Shown here: piece by piece, positions 1 to 9,119 of the stretch
Numbering within the stretch: the stretch's first letter is position 1
Layout of the letters: the number at the start of each line of letters is the position of its first letter
Translations under genes and position numbers: made by a program
Notes under the pieces: model-generated
The model's input: the letters and a program-made list of their open reading frames with translations, nothing else
What the model was told of the DNA's origin: nothing
Databases searched by the model: none
Assembly: GCA_947577075.1 (NCBI GenBank)
Contig: CANPTW010000011.1
Location: forward strand, 1 to 64,000
Direction: 5' to 3'
DNA from: an uncultured Oscillibacter sp.
GTDB lineage: Bacteria > Bacillota > Clostridia > Oscillospirales > Oscillospiraceae
DNA: 64,000 nt

Positions 1-1
1 A

Positions 2-373
2 AAGCTCAGCCCCAGAGACATCCAATCCCGTACGGAACTCGGGCGCCTCCTCTCCGGACAGAAGGGCCGTGAAAAGGACGCTGAGGAGTTCCTGCTGGAA
101 GCAATCAAAATCGATCCCAAGCATATCCAATCCCGTACGGAACTTGGGCGCCTCCTCTCCAAGCAAAAGGGCCGTGAAAAGGACGCCGAGAAATTTTTGC
201 TGGAGGCCATTGAAATCAACCCAACACAACTGCACGCTCGAACCGTGCTGGCAAAGCTGTACGAGCGCTTAAACCGGCCGGAGGACGCCAGGCGGCTGTA
301 TCAGGAAATCTGCGGCATTGAACCCGACAACCGATTCGGCAGAGAAGGGCTCGCCCGGCTGGAACATCTGTAA
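2..373 (+). CDS. tetratricopeptide-repeat protein, 3' end only
   Basis: Open from the window edge to a TAA at 371-373, so the start is missing. The visible 123 residues are helical repeats of about 35 residues with TPR spacing (for example LLSGQKGREKDAEEFLLEAI followed by DP). Two successive repeats are nearly identical at DNA level with a 105-base period (tccaatcccgtacggaac near 21 and 126), which suggests recent repeat duplication. TPRs usually form protein-binding superhelices; the partner and the role cannot be told from this fragment. It is followed by an 11-bp hairpin and a degenerate intergenic repeat, so it is probably not part of the injection-system operon downstream. Confidence 0.75.
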   Translation, partial: KLSPRDIQSRTELGRLLSGQKGREKDAEEFLLEAIKIDPKHIQSRTELGRLLSKQKGREKDAEKFLLEAIEINPTQLHARTVLAKLYERLNRPEDARRLYQEICGIEPDNRFGREGLARLEHL

Positions 374-408
374 GCGGACGCCGCCCCGGCAGGGCCGGAC
401 AGGAACAT

Positions 409-434
409 GAGCAGCAGGCTTCCGCCTGCTGCTC
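409..434 (+). terminator. hairpin after the TPR gene
   Basis: Perfect 11-bp stem GAGCAGCAGGC / GCCTGCTGCTC with a TTCC loop, 36 bases after the stop of the TPR gene. No clean T-run follows; instead the sequence runs into AGTTTGTCG, which resembles the left end of the dispersed repeat family. Confidence 0.5.
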
Positions 435-590
435 AGTTTGTCGAACCCCTATTTTTGGCAAGGCGCTTTCAATTTCAGGACGTTGAGAAAGCCCTGAAAT
501 CGAAGGATTGAACGAGCGCGGGAAACCCCTCCCGGGTTTATCTCCCCGCCAAGAGCCGCCGCAGGCGGCGGCTCTTAGCGCGCTCTGTCG
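435..590. repeat. degenerate copy of the dispersed palindromic repeat (R1)
   Basis: Shares the layout of the better copies at 28650, 45871, 49606 and 56978: a start resembling CAG(N)(C/T)TGTCGAA, an imperfect stem (TTTCAGG / CCTGAAA), a GGAAACCC..GGGTTT small hairpin and a 12-bp stem AAGAGCCGCCGC / GCGGCGGCTCTT at 551-576. The last hairpin also occurs, shortened, inside the copy near 49720. It may serve as a terminator for the convergent XRE gene, whose stop codon is at 591. Confidence 0.5.
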
Positions 591-953
591 TCAGGGCCCG
601 GCCCCCGTCCCGGCATCCTCCCCCGGCGCCCCGGGTTCCTCCGTGAGCTCCGCCAGGCGCCGAATCACGCCCAGAATCAGCCGCGCGTCCTCTTCCCCCA
701 GCCGCCGGAGCTCCTGTACGGCGGCCCGGACCGCCGGCGGGTCCTGATTCCCCGGGTCCAGAAACTCGGACACGGTCATGCCAAAGTAATCCGCTATGTT
801 GTAGAGCTGCTCAACGGAGGGAAGGCTCCTGCCGGACGAGATCGCCTGCACATATCCGACGCTTTTCCCCAGCTCCATGGAGAGCCGGTACTCGGAGATA
901 TTGCGCTGCAGCCGCAGCTGTGTGATGCGCTGAGAAATAAATCTTTCATCCAT
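591..953 (-). CDS. XRE-family transcriptional regulator
   Basis: 120 residues. Residues about 8-65 form a Cro/C1-type helix-turn-helix (ITQLRLQRNISEYRLS, then SVGYVQAISSGRSLPSVEQL); the C-terminal third is acidic with a Pro/Gly-rich tail. It is transcribed away from the injection-system operon, with 467 bases between them, and is the nearest regulator upstream of that operon, so it is a candidate controller of it (inference). The ATG at 953 follows a GGGAGGGGG ribosome site. Sure of the family, not of the target. Confidence 0.8.
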   Translation of the reverse strand: MDERFISQRITQLRLQRNISEYRLSMELGKSVGYVQAISSGRSLPSVEQLYNIADYFGMTVSEFLDPGNQDPPAVRAAVQELRRLGEEDARLILGVIRRLAELTEEPGAPGEDAGTGAGP

Positions 954-1420
954 CCGGCGTCACCCCCTCCCTTTGATCATAGCGGAAATCCAATTCCGCT
1001 GCCCGGAAGAAATTATCGGCTTCGACACATAATACCATAATTTCCGTATCGGTTTCTGCTTTCCGGCTGGAAATTTCAGTAAATTTCAATTTTTGAGGGT
1101 CTTCCCTGCCGGAGGCGGAGCTCCCTTCCCCGCGGTCCCCCGGAACGTTCATCCGGGGATTAGAAAATTTTCTCCCCCTCCGGCGGATGGACAAGAATTC
1201 CGTCGAATGCTAGAGTCTGTTTTAAAACAGGCTCTAAGGACGTCTTCAAATTCCGGGAACGCCGGATTGGGATGGACTGCGCCGCCGGACAACGCACTTT
1301 GACGCAGGAATCCTGTCGGATTTCAAGTCAGATGAACGAAGTTCCGGCGGTGCCGGACGCCCCAACTCCGTGTTTTGAGGGGTTGAAGACACCCTCCAGG
1401 GCCGGGAGGGAGGGAGGGAA
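954..1420. promoter_or_regulatory. divergent control region between XRE gene and injection-system operon
   Basis: No gene seen. On the minus strand TGGTATTAT (complement of 1029-1034 is TATTAT) is an extended -10 for the XRE gene, without a good -35. An imperfect inverted repeat AGAGTCTGTTTTAAAACAGGCTCT lies at about 1211-1234 and could be an operator or a weak terminator. No convincing sigma-A promoter for the rightward operon was found. Confidence 0.4.
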
Positions 1421-3181
1421 TTGCCTGTGGAGGAGCCGCTGTTTCCGTTCTCCAAGAACCGCTACTTCCCGAAAAAGCGCATGCGCGCGGTGGATTTTGA
1501 GCGGGACCAGGCATTCGCGGATCACAAGCTGTCCTTCCTCAGCCACTGGGTGTTTGGAACCGGGGTGTGCTTCGGACTGGGCGTTCAGCGGGTGGACGGG
1601 GATTCCCTCCTGGTGGAACCGGGCCTGGCCGTCGACGCCCAGGGCCGCTTCCTGATTGTGGACGAGCCCGCCATCTGCCGGGTCCGGGCCCTGCCGGGCT
1701 TCGACGCCCTGGAGGGCGAGACGGCGCTGCTCTGGCTGTCCTACCGGGAGGAGCTGCTGGACCCCATGTTCACCGGGGACGGCGAGGGCTCCGCCGCCCA
1801 ATACGCGGTGGCCAAGGAGTGCTTCGCCCTGTCCCTCAGCGCCGAAAGCGCCCTCCCCGCTTCCGCGGCGGATCGGGTCCTGTTCTCCGAGCACGTCCTC
1901 TTCGAAGACGAGGACCTCCGAATCACCCAGAGCATCCCCAGGGTCCTCTCGTCCGACCGGGCCTTTCGGCTCTGCCTCTATGTCCAGTGCTTCAGCCCGG
2001 AGCCCCTGGAGCTGGACCTGCGCTATACGCCGGAGATTCCCGGCTTTGCCGGGGAGCGGGCCGGGATCCGCCTGCGGGTGGAGAAGGGGGAGACTGCCGT
2101 CCCGCTGTCCTTTTGCCCGGACCAGCCCGCCCAGGCGGTCCGGATCGCGGTTCCGGAGTCCGGGCTGTCCGTTGAAAAGCGGGGGGTGCGGCACGGCGCG
2201 CAGAACCCCTTTTCCGGCGAGTTCCCCGTGGTTCCCGGGGACCCCTCCGCCGCCCTGGAGGAGCGGCTGCGAGCCTGCTCTCCCCAGGAGCTTTGGGACC
2301 GGCAGCCCCTGGGCGTGCCCCTCGCCGGGGTTCGGTTCGTCCGCTATGAGGACAAGGCCCTCCTGGACGGCGTCCTCCCCCTCTGCCCGCGCCGCCGGGC
2401 TCCCGCGCCCCATCTGCAGGAGCGGCTCCGGCACGCCTCCGCCCGCTTTCAGCCCCGGGAGGCGGAGCGCCCCCGGGACTCCGGCGCGGTCCGGACTCCG
2501 GAGGCCGGAGATCAGGCCCGCCCCGTCCCGCCGGAACGCCGGATGACCACCGGGACCGTGCTCCTCAACGCGGGGCCCCGGATGAAAGCGGGCAGCATCC
2601 TGCTCTCCGACGAGACGCCCCACGGCCTCGGCCCCGGAACGGTCTTTGTGGAGTTCGGCGTCGAGCATGTCTACCCCGTGGCCAACCTGGAGCAGAACCG
2701 GACGGACCTTCTTTTGGGGGACGTCTCCCTGTTCCGGCAGGCCAGCGGCTCCTATGACAAGGACCTTGACCGGGGCGTCCGGGTCCACCCGGACAAGGGG
2801 ACCTTTGAGCTGGCGGTCCGGCCCCGGGCGGACCTGCGGTGGTCCGGCCTCCGCCTGCGCTGGTTCGCCTGGAAGCCGGAGAGCCCGGTCCCCCCGGCGG
2901 AGCCCGGCGGCACGCTGAAGCGCCTGCGCCCGGACGTGATCCGGGTCAAGCCCGGGGAGATCGTCAGCTTCACCCCCGTCTTTGTCAACGGGGCCCCTCT
3001 CCCCTGCGATTTCTTCGCGGAGGGGAAGCGGGCCGGAGTCGTCACCCGGGACGGGATCTATACCGCGCCGGAGCGCCCGGGACTCTATCAGGTCTATGCC
3101 CAGGTGCGGCGGGACCCGGAGCAGCGGGCCAACGCCTTCGTCATCGTCGGGGAGGACACCTATGAAGCAGACGGCCTTTGA
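1421..3181 (+). CDS. injection-system surface or fibre-like protein with C-terminal Ig-like domain
   Basis: 586 residues; TTG start behind a purine-rich AGGGAGGGAGGGAA stretch. The N-terminus (FSKNRYFPKKRMRAVDFE, then HWVFGTGVCFGLGVQRVDG) looks like a conserved domain that I associate with the (R)NRYFYGKLLTVxDFE..HGxGVVxGL type of protein found near contractile injection systems. The middle is beta-rich. The last about 80 residues (IRVKPGEIVSFTPVFVNG ... DGIYTAPERPGLYQVYAQV) resemble a bacterial Ig-like fold. It is the first gene of the operon and overlaps the next by 20 bases. No separate fibre gene was seen, so it may fill that position (inference). Confidence 0.55.
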   Translation: MPVEEPLFPFSKNRYFPKKRMRAVDFERDQAFADHKLSFLSHWVFGTGVCFGLGVQRVDGDSLLVEPGLAVDAQGRFLIVDEPAICRVRALPGFDALEGETALLWLSYREELLDPMFTGDGEGSAAQYAVAKECFALSLSAESALPASAADRVLFSEHVLFEDEDLRITQSIPRVLSSDRAFRLCLYVQCFSPEPLELDLRYTPEIPGFAGERAGIRLRVEKGETAVPLSFCPDQPAQAVRIAVPESGLSVEKRGVRHGAQNPFSGEFPVVPGDPSAALEERLRACSPQELWDRQPLGVPLAGVRFVRYEDKALLDGVLPLCPRRRAPAPHLQERLRHASARFQPREAERPRDSGAVRTPEAGDQARPVPPERRMTTGTVLLNAGPRMKAGSILLSDETPHGLGPGTVFVEFGVEHVYPVANLEQNRTDLLLGDVSLFRQASGSYDKDLDRGVRVHPDKGTFELAVRPRADLRWSGLRLRWFAWKPESPVPPAEPGGTLKRLRPDVIRVKPGEIVSFTPVFVNGAPLPCDFFAEGKRAGVVTRDGIYTAPERPGLYQVYAQVRRDPEQRANAFVIVGEDTYEADGL

Positions 3182-3974
3182 CGGCCTGCAGGTCGTCCGC
3201 AGGGAGTGGGAATGCGCCGCCGGCTGCTCCGAGGTCTGCCGGACGCCGGAGGGGACGGACTGCATCCGCCTCCGAATCCGCAGCGCCGCCTGCCAGCGGG
3301 AATTTCTCCGCGGCGGCGCGCTGCCCCCCGTCCGGCTGACCCAGGGCCTGCTGGAGGTCCTGCTCCCCTGCCGGGAGGGCGGTTCCCTGGATTGCTGGCT
3401 GGAGAGCCGGCCCGGTCTGGCCCGGCGGCGGGAGGCTTGCCTGTCCCTGACCGCCCGGTGCGTGGAGTCCCGCCTTCCCCCCGTGGTGACCGCCCTGTCC
3501 GCCCTGCCGGGGAACCTGCGCTTTTCCGGGGACGGGGCCTGGCTTCTGCCCCTTCCAAACTGGGGCGGCTGGCGGCCGGAGGGGGTTCCCGCCGCTCCCC
3601 AGGCGGCGGCGGTCCTGTGCCTGGAGCTTCTGACCCGCGGCCTCACGGGGCCCCGGTCCCGCCGCTGCCCCGTGGAGCTGAAGCTTCTGGCCGCCCGGGC
3701 GGAACAGGGCGGCTATCAGGACTGGGGGCAGCTTCAGCGGGACCTGGCGGATATTCCGGAGGACCTGCTCCCCTTCGCCCATTCCCGGCGGGCGGCCCTG
3801 CGCCGGGGGGCGGAGATCCTCCGGCGGGTTTGCAAGCCCGCCGTCTGCGCGGCGGCGGCGCTGCTGCTGGCGGCGGCCGTCCTGTCCCTGGCGGGCGCCT
3901 GGTCCCGCCGGGCGGAGCAGACCCGGCCCCCGTGGCCGGGCATGACGCCCATCGGCACTCAGGAACTGCGGTGA
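3162..3974 (+). CDS. single-pass membrane protein of the injection-system operon, unknown function
   Basis: 270 residues from the ATG at 3162, which lies inside the end of the preceding gene (20-base overlap), suggesting translational coupling. The first about 220 residues look cytoplasmic, are Cys- and Arg-rich (about eight Cys), and match no fold I recognise. Residues about 225-245 (VCAAAALLLAAAVLSLAGAW) are one hydrophobic span flanked by Arg, leaving a short C-terminal tail, so this is probably a tail-anchored or N-in protein. It is one of three membrane proteins placed before the structural genes. Confidence 0.6.
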   Translation: MKQTAFDGLQVVRREWECAAGCSEVCRTPEGTDCIRLRIRSAACQREFLRGGALPPVRLTQGLLEVLLPCREGGSLDCWLESRPGLARRREACLSLTARCVESRLPPVVTALSALPGNLRFSGDGAWLLPLPNWGGWRPEGVPAAPQAAAVLCLELLTRGLTGPRSRRCPVELKLLAARAEQGGYQDWGQLQRDLADIPEDLLPFAHSRRAALRRGAEILRRVCKPAVCAAAALLLAAAVLSLAGAWSRRAEQTRPPWPGMTPIGTQELR

Positions 3975-3995
3975 AACGGGAGGGAGGACGCCACC

Positions 3996-6614
3996 ATGGA
4001 CAGCGGCCCAAGCACCTGGCTTCCCACCCTCCGGCGGCTGGCGCTGCGGGGGCTGGCGGCCCTCCTCGCCGCGGTCCTGCTGGGCCTGGGCTGGAGCCTG
4101 GCCGCCTCCGGCGGCTACCTCCCCGCCATGGACGGGGACGTCTACGCCATGGACCCCACGGACAACTCCCTGTTTATGGTCCTCTCCAAGGAGGCCAACA
4201 ACAGCCTGGTCCACATCGACTACGACGGGAACCTCCTCCACTACGCCATCACGGCTTCCAACCAGGCCTTTGAGAACCTGGCGGTCCTCCGGGGCGCCGT
4301 TTACGCGATCCTCACCACCTACCGCGGAGGCGAGCGCCGCCAGGAGCTGGTGTCCCTCTCCATGGAGCGGGCCGCCATGACCCCCCGCACCCTTCTGGAG
4401 CTGGCGGACCTCCCCGGCGGGGAGGACGTCGCCTGGACCGGCGTTTACCTCCCCCTGGAGGAGGAGCCCTCCGGCCTGCGGCTGGGGGGCGTCCGCCGGG
4501 ACGGGCAGGGCTTCCTTCTGTACTGGGACCTGGAGGCGGAAACCGCCCGGCTGGAGCCGGTCCTGGAGGGGGAAACCCTCTACAAGCTGAAATACGTGGA
4601 CGACGGCCGCTATGTGTGGATCGACTCCCGGGGCCGGGCCGGGCAGTACGCCGGGGGCGTCCTGCAGCGGGACGTTCTGGCCGGCCTTGCCGACACCCCC
4701 TTTCACATCTCCACCTGCCGGGATCAGGTCTTCATCGCGGACAGCGCCACCGGCGACGTCTTCGCCCTGGACGCGGACGGCTCCGCCCGGCTGCGCTGGA
4801 GCGGCGCGGACTTCATCCGGGACTCCGGCTACCGCTACCGGGACATGGAGATCTTCACCACCAGCCCGGACGGCCGGGGCGGCATCCAGGTCATCGGGCT
4901 GTGCGCCTCCCGGGAGGGGGGCAGCGCCGTGACGGGGCCCAGGGGCGTCCTCACGGAGCTCCGCATGGGCCGCCTGCGGCCCGCGGCCATCCTGCGCCGC
5001 GGCTGGATGGCCGTGCTCCTGGCCTGGCTCCTCCTGATGGCGGCGGCGGAGATCCTCCGGGGCATTTTCCGCTCCCCCCGCATGGCGGTGCGCCTGGCCC
5101 TGTGCGAGCTGGCCATGGCCGGGATCATGCTCGGCTCCGTCGTCGGCGCGCAGTACCGCTCCTACCGGGACATGCTGCAGTCCGCCGCCGAGCAGAAGCT
5201 GGAGCTTCTGGGGGGCAACCTCGCCGACCGCCTCACCTCGGAGCGGGCCATGACCAACGAAGAGGTGGAGGAGACTGCCCGGGACGTCCTCTCCCGCGTC
5301 TCCGGCCGCAGCCAATACGCCGTCAGCGTAATCTGGGACACCGACGGCGGCCCCGTCGTGGGATACGACGAGACGGTTCCCACCCGATACCACGCCGCCG
5401 ACGTGAAGAGCCGCGATTACTGCGCCGCCGTCTCCCAGGCGATGACCGTTCCCCACGGCCTGCGGCGCATCCGCAACGCCACCAACGCGGAGTACCTCTA
5501 CTTCCGGCGCATCACCCAGGGGGACTGGGTGGGCTGTGTGACCGTGGCCCAGGCCGAGGACAACATCACGGCGGGCCGGGCCTCCTTCTGGGCCGCCACG
5601 CGGCTCTCCCTGATCGTGTGCCCCTTCCTGTTCGCCGCCCTGATCCTGGTCACCCGGCGGCTCCTGCGGCCCCTGGGCGTCGTCCGGGAAGCGCTGGAGG
5701 TCTTCTATAAGACCGGCGGCGGGAACCAGATGGACCTCGCCCACATGCCCAGGACGGAGCTCTACGACGTGGGCCTCGTCTTCAACCAGCTGTCCCACCA
5801 GACCAAGGTCCAGTTCAACACCCTTGCCCGCATCAACGGCGCCTATGTCCGGCTGGTTCCGGACTGCCTGTGCCGCATGCTCCAAAAGCCCGGCGTCCTC
5901 TCCCTCTCCGCCGGGGAGTACGCCCGGGTGGACGGCGCGCTGCTGATGCTGATCCCCGAGGCGCCCGCCCGCTCCGCCGCCCTGCTGGGGGAGCTTCTCT
6001 CCGGCGCCGCCGACCAAATCGCCGCCGGGCAGGGCATGATCGTCGACTATGACGAGGGCCTGGGCGCCGTCACGGCCATATTCGACCGGGCGGACGCCGC
6101 CCGGACCTGCGCGGAGGAATACGTCTCCGCCCGGGAGGGCGGGCGGGTCATGGCGGCGGTTTTTACGGAATCGGTGGAGATCGGCGTCTTCGGCTCGGAG
6201 CGGCTTTTGTACCCCCTGGCGGTCTCCGGTGCGCTGCACCGGCGGCACGCGGCCCTGTCCCTCCTCCTGGAGTTCGGCGCGGTGCTGGTGCAAAGCGGCG
6301 GGGCGGAGCGCCGGGGCCTGCGCCTGCTGGGGTGGGACGGCGGCGCGGCGTACTACGAAGACCCGGCCCAGCGCCCCGCCGCCTGGCGGGCCCAGTGGGA
6401 AGCGGCGGCCCCCCTCTGGGCCGAAGCCATGGAACAGTTCCGGGACCGGCAGTTCGCCGGGGCCATGCGGCTGTTCGCCAAGGTCCTCCGCCTGGTTCCG
6501 GGGGACGGCGCGGCCCGGTGGTATCTCTTCCGGTGCGAGTCCCTGCGGGACGGGGACCCGGCGGCGGCGCCGGACACGGGGCTCTTATTCGATTGGAGGG
6601 ACCGGCATGGATAA
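3996..6614 (+). CDS. membrane receptor with degenerate class III adenylate-cyclase domain and C-terminal TPR-like tail
   Basis: 872 residues. One span at about 13-36; an extracytoplasmic beta-propeller-like region 45-325 (repeats such as VYAMDPTDNSL, VFALDADGSARLRWSG); spans near 335-352 and 363-385; an external sensing segment about 388-525; a span near 530-552; a HAMP-like stretch; then from about 611 YVRLVPDCLCRML, which matches the linker before class III cyclase domains. The cyclase-like domain keeps the shape (MIVDYDEGLGAVTAIFD; FGSERLLYPLAVSGALHRR) but lacks the metal-binding DIRGFT motif and the usual N-x3-R, so it is probably catalytically dead. The end (AMEQFRDRQFAGAMRLFAKV) resembles the TPR tail common in such cyclases. 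It likely senses a surface signal for the injection system (inference). Confidence 0.65.
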   Translation: MDSGPSTWLPTLRRLALRGLAALLAAVLLGLGWSLAASGGYLPAMDGDVYAMDPTDNSLFMVLSKEANNSLVHIDYDGNLLHYAITASNQAFENLAVLRGAVYAILTTYRGGERRQELVSLSMERAAMTPRTLLELADLPGGEDVAWTGVYLPLEEEPSGLRLGGVRRDGQGFLLYWDLEAETARLEPVLEGETLYKLKYVDDGRYVWIDSRGRAGQYAGGVLQRDVLAGLADTPFHISTCRDQVFIADSATGDVFALDADGSARLRWSGADFIRDSGYRYRDMEIFTTSPDGRGGIQVIGLCASREGGSAVTGPRGVLTELRMGRLRPAAILRRGWMAVLLAWLLLMAAAEILRGIFRSPRMAVRLALCELAMAGIMLGSVVGAQYRSYRDMLQSAAEQKLELLGGNLADRLTSERAMTNEEVEETARDVLSRVSGRSQYAVSVIWDTDGGPVVGYDETVPTRYHAADVKSRDYCAAVSQAMTVPHGLRRIRNATNAEYLYFRRITQGDWVGCVTVAQAEDNITAGRASFWAATRLSLIVCPFLFAALILVTRRLLRPLGVVREALEVFYKTGGGNQMDLAHMPRTELYDVGLVFNQLSHQTKVQFNTLARINGAYVRLVPDCLCRMLQKPGVLSLSAGEYARVDGALLMLIPEAPARSAALLGELLSGAADQIAAGQGMIVDYDEGLGAVTAIFDRADAARTCAEEYVSAREGGRVMAAVFTESVEIGVFGSERLLYPLAVSGALHRRHAALSLLLEFGAVLVQSGGAERRGLRLLGWDGGAAYYEDPAQRPAAWRAQWEAAAPLWAEAMEQFRDRQFAGAMRLFAKVLRLVPGDGAARWYLFRCESLRDGDPAAAPDTGLLFDWRDRHG

Positions 6615-8103
6615 GCTGCAAACATGGCTCCGGTCCCCGGAGGACTATTGGAAGCTCGGCCCGGTATACGTCTGGAAATGGCTGGCCCTTCTCCTGCTGG
6701 CCGCCGCCTGCATCCTGATCCTGATCCTGTTCGGCCTCCCCCGGGGCCTGTTTCCCTCCGGGGAGGCCGGTCCCCCCGCCTACCGCTATGACGACGGGGC
6801 CCTGGCCTCAGTCTCCGGCACGGTCCGGATTCTGGACGGCCGGGGGAACCTCCGCTACGAGGGGGAGGTTTCCTCCGGCGCCTGCACCGGAACCGGCCGG
6901 ATCTATGACGAGGCCGGGCGGCTGGTGTACGAGGGTCCCCTGGCGGAGGGCGTCTGCGCGGGCCCCGGCGGGAAGGTCTACGCCGGGGGGCTCCTGGTCT
7001 ACGAGGGGGACATGGCGGACAACCGGTACCAGGGCGAGGGCCGCCGGACCGCCCCCGGCACCGGAATCGTCAGCGAGGGGAGCTTCTCCGCCGGGGTGTT
7101 CCAGGGCGAGGGCCGGGAGTTCTACCCGGACGGCGCCCTGCTGCGGGAGGGGACCTTTGCCCGGGAGCTGCTGAACGGCCCGGGGCGGGAATACGGACGG
7201 GACGGGAAACTGCTGCGGGAGGGGACCTTTTCCGACGGGCTCCTCCACGGAACCGGGACCCAATACGCCCCCGGCGGCGCGCTGCTGTACGAGGGCGAGT
7301 TCCGGTTCGGCCTCTACCACGGCCAGGGCAGGCTCTACGACGGCCTCCGGCAGGTCCTTGTCTACGAGGGGGAGTTCCTCCGGGGCCGCGCCCTGGGAAC
7401 CGGGCGGATCTTCCACCCCGGCGGGCAGCTCCTGTATGAGGGTCCGGTGTACGACGGGCAGCCCCGGGCCGCCGCCTTCCTGGGCCTGTCCCTGGCGGAG
7501 GTGGAGGCCGCCTTCAAGGAGCACTGGCTTTTGTACGCCTGGGACGGCGCCGCCGCCTTTGTCTATCCCTACTTTCAGCTGATGTTTGTCACCGAAACCC
7601 CGGTCCCCCTGGTTTCCCGGGGGGCCCAGAGCGAGCAGTCCCGCCGGGAGCGGCAGGAGCTCCTCGACGCCCTCCGCCCGCCGGAGGACGGCGGGGAGGA
7701 GGAACCGGGCCCCGAGGCGGTCCCCGCCCCGCTGCGGGACTATGGGGATGACGCCCTGTTCTCGGACGCCCGCCATGGGGACATCCTCATCGGCGAGGTT
7801 CTCTCCTACGGCGCGCCCCTGCCCGGAGCGCCGCAGCCGGAGGCCGGGGACGCGGCCGGGCAGCATGAGGCGGGCTGGCGGGAGTGGTTCTGCCGCTATG
7901 CCTCCGGGGAGTCCCCCCGGAGCGCCGCCGTCCGCCGGACCGGACCCTTTGTCTTTGCCTTCACGGAGTCCGAACCCCGGGAGGCTTCCCCCCTTGGCCA
8001 CGTCCTCGCCCTGGAGGGCGGCGTGCAGACCATGACCGTCCGCCGGGAGGCGAAGGACGAGGCCCTCTGGTATCAGAGCGCCGTGCGAAAGGATCCGCCA
8101 TGA
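6607..8103 (+). CDS. membrane-anchored MORN-repeat protein
   Basis: 498 residues; ATG at 6607 overlaps the stop of the receptor gene by 8 bases. One membrane span at about 24-46 (WLALLLLAAACILILILFGL) after a short cytoplasmic N-terminus. Residues about 75-300 carry roughly ten MORN-like repeats of the form LLREGTFSDGLLHGTGTQY, where glycines recur after the aromatic or acidic positions. The remaining part has no recognised domain. MORN repeats commonly mediate membrane or protein contacts; its place between the receptor and the cap gene suggests a membrane-facing role in the injection system. Specific function unknown. Confidence 0.7.
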   Translation: MDKLQTWLRSPEDYWKLGPVYVWKWLALLLLAAACILILILFGLPRGLFPSGEAGPPAYRYDDGALASVSGTVRILDGRGNLRYEGEVSSGACTGTGRIYDEAGRLVYEGPLAEGVCAGPGGKVYAGGLLVYEGDMADNRYQGEGRRTAPGTGIVSEGSFSAGVFQGEGREFYPDGALLREGTFARELLNGPGREYGRDGKLLREGTFSDGLLHGTGTQYAPGGALLYEGEFRFGLYHGQGRLYDGLRQVLVYEGEFLRGRALGTGRIFHPGGQLLYEGPVYDGQPRAAAFLGLSLAEVEAAFKEHWLLYAWDGAAAFVYPYFQLMFVTETPVPLVSRGAQSEQSRRERQELLDALRPPEDGGEEEPGPEAVPAPLRDYGDDALFSDARHGDILIGEVLSYGAPLPGAPQPEAGDAAGQHEAGWREWFCRYASGESPRSAAVRRTGPFVFAFTESEPREASPLGHVLALEGGVQTMTVRREAKDEALWYQSAVRKDPP

Positions 8104-8660
8104 ACAGTGTGTTTACCCTGGCCGGAGAGGGGCTTCTGGCGTACTTCCGGGGGGAGCTGGTCCCGGGAGTGCTGGGCTCCCCCGACATGCTCCAGCTGGC
8201 CTACCCCGGCATGGACGGGGAATTCCGTCTGGGCCTCTGCCTCTACGAGCTGGAGGAGGTCCGCCCCCACGGCCCGCCGGGCCTGGAGCGGGTGGGCGAG
8301 GACGTCCACAAGCTCCCGGACCTGCTTCTGGCCCTCCGCTTCCTGGCCTTCGCCAACCGGAAGGCCGCCTTCGGCAGCATGGAGGCCGGGGATGAGCTGC
8401 TGCTGCTGGAGGGGGCGCTCCGGGCGGTCCACGGCTGCCCCGGGCTGGAGCTGGAGGGCCGGCGGCTGCGGCTGTCCCTCCAGCCCCTGACCCAGGGGGA
8501 AAAGGCGTCCCTATGGCAGAGCCTCCACGCGCCGCTCCAGCCGGCGGCCTATTTCACGCTGGAGCCGGTGCCCCTGCCCGCCGCCCGCATCCGGCGGGTC
8601 CCGCCCGTGCGGGAGGTGCGGGCCTCCGCCGCCGCCCTGGGGAACGGAGGGAGGCCATGA
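8100..8660 (+). CDS. tube/sheath terminator (Pvc16/Afp16-like, DUF4255 type)
   Basis: 186 residues; ATGA overlap with the preceding stop. Features matching the Pvc16 N-terminal family: a beta-strand start, then the motif LPDLLLALRFLAFANRKAAFGSME, then LLLLEGALRAVHGCPGL and PLTQGEKASLWQSLH, which correspond to the LYYLLTA..LLGRAMQALHDHPVL..LSPEELSRLW pattern I know from that family. In related systems this protein caps the tube and sheath distal to the baseplate. It is placed at the start of the structural genes, directly before the PAAR-like tip gene. Confidence 0.7.
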   Translation: MNSVFTLAGEGLLAYFRGELVPGVLGSPDMLQLAYPGMDGEFRLGLCLYELEEVRPHGPPGLERVGEDVHKLPDLLLALRFLAFANRKAAFGSMEAGDELLLLEGALRAVHGCPGLELEGRRLRLSLQPLTQGEKASLWQSLHAPLQPAAYFTLEPVPLPAARIRRVPPVREVRASAAALGNGGRP

Positions 8661-9058
8661 GCCGCTGCCTCTGCACCGGCGCGGTGCTGCGGTGCTCCTT
8701 CGGCCTGGCCCCGGCGGTCTTCAGCGCCCTGCCCGCCCCCCGCGTCCTGATCGGCGGGCGGCCCGCCGGGGTGCTGACGGACGCGGCCCCCCTTGTCAAT
8801 CTCCCGCCCTTCGGCCTGTGCCAAAGCCCCGCAAACCCCGCGGTGGCGGCGGCCACCGCCGCCGCCCTGGGGGTCCTGACCCCCATGCCCTGCCTGCCCG
8901 CGCCCGCCGGGCCCTGGCTTCTCCCCTCCCCCGCGGTCCTCATCGGCGGGCGGCCCGCCGTCACCGACGGCAGCGCCGTCCTGTGCGCCTGGGGCGGGCA
9001 GATTACCGTTCAATTCGCGGGGCAGGCGGGCGTGGAGCTTTCGGGCGCCGCCCCCTGA
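8657..9058 (+). CDS. PAAR-like spike tip protein (DUF4280)
   Basis: 133 residues, ATGA overlap with the cap gene. The sequence has the DUF4280 pattern: an N-terminal Cys-containing strand (CLCTGAVLRCSFG), a central NLPPFGLCQSPANPAVAAAT block, GVLTPMPCLPAPAGPW, and a final CAWGGQITVQFAGQ. DUF4280 proteins are PAAR-related and are thought to sharpen the spike in contractile injection systems. The conserved cysteines are present. This is the only PAAR-type gene in the locus. Confidence 0.85.
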   Translation: MSRCLCTGAVLRCSFGLAPAVFSALPAPRVLIGGRPAGVLTDAAPLVNLPPFGLCQSPANPAVAAATAAALGVLTPMPCLPAPAGPWLLPSPAVLIGGRPAVTDGSAVLCAWGGQITVQFAGQAGVELSGAAP

Positions 9059-9119
9059 CCCGTTCCCCGTCCCCGGGCCTGCGATTTTTAAAAAAACGAC
9101 AGAAAGAGGGTATTTGAAA

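Noticed and set aside
3141-6293. Minus-strand open frame of about 1050 codons opposite the receptor genes
   Set aside because: Same reason: shadow of high-GC coding sequence.
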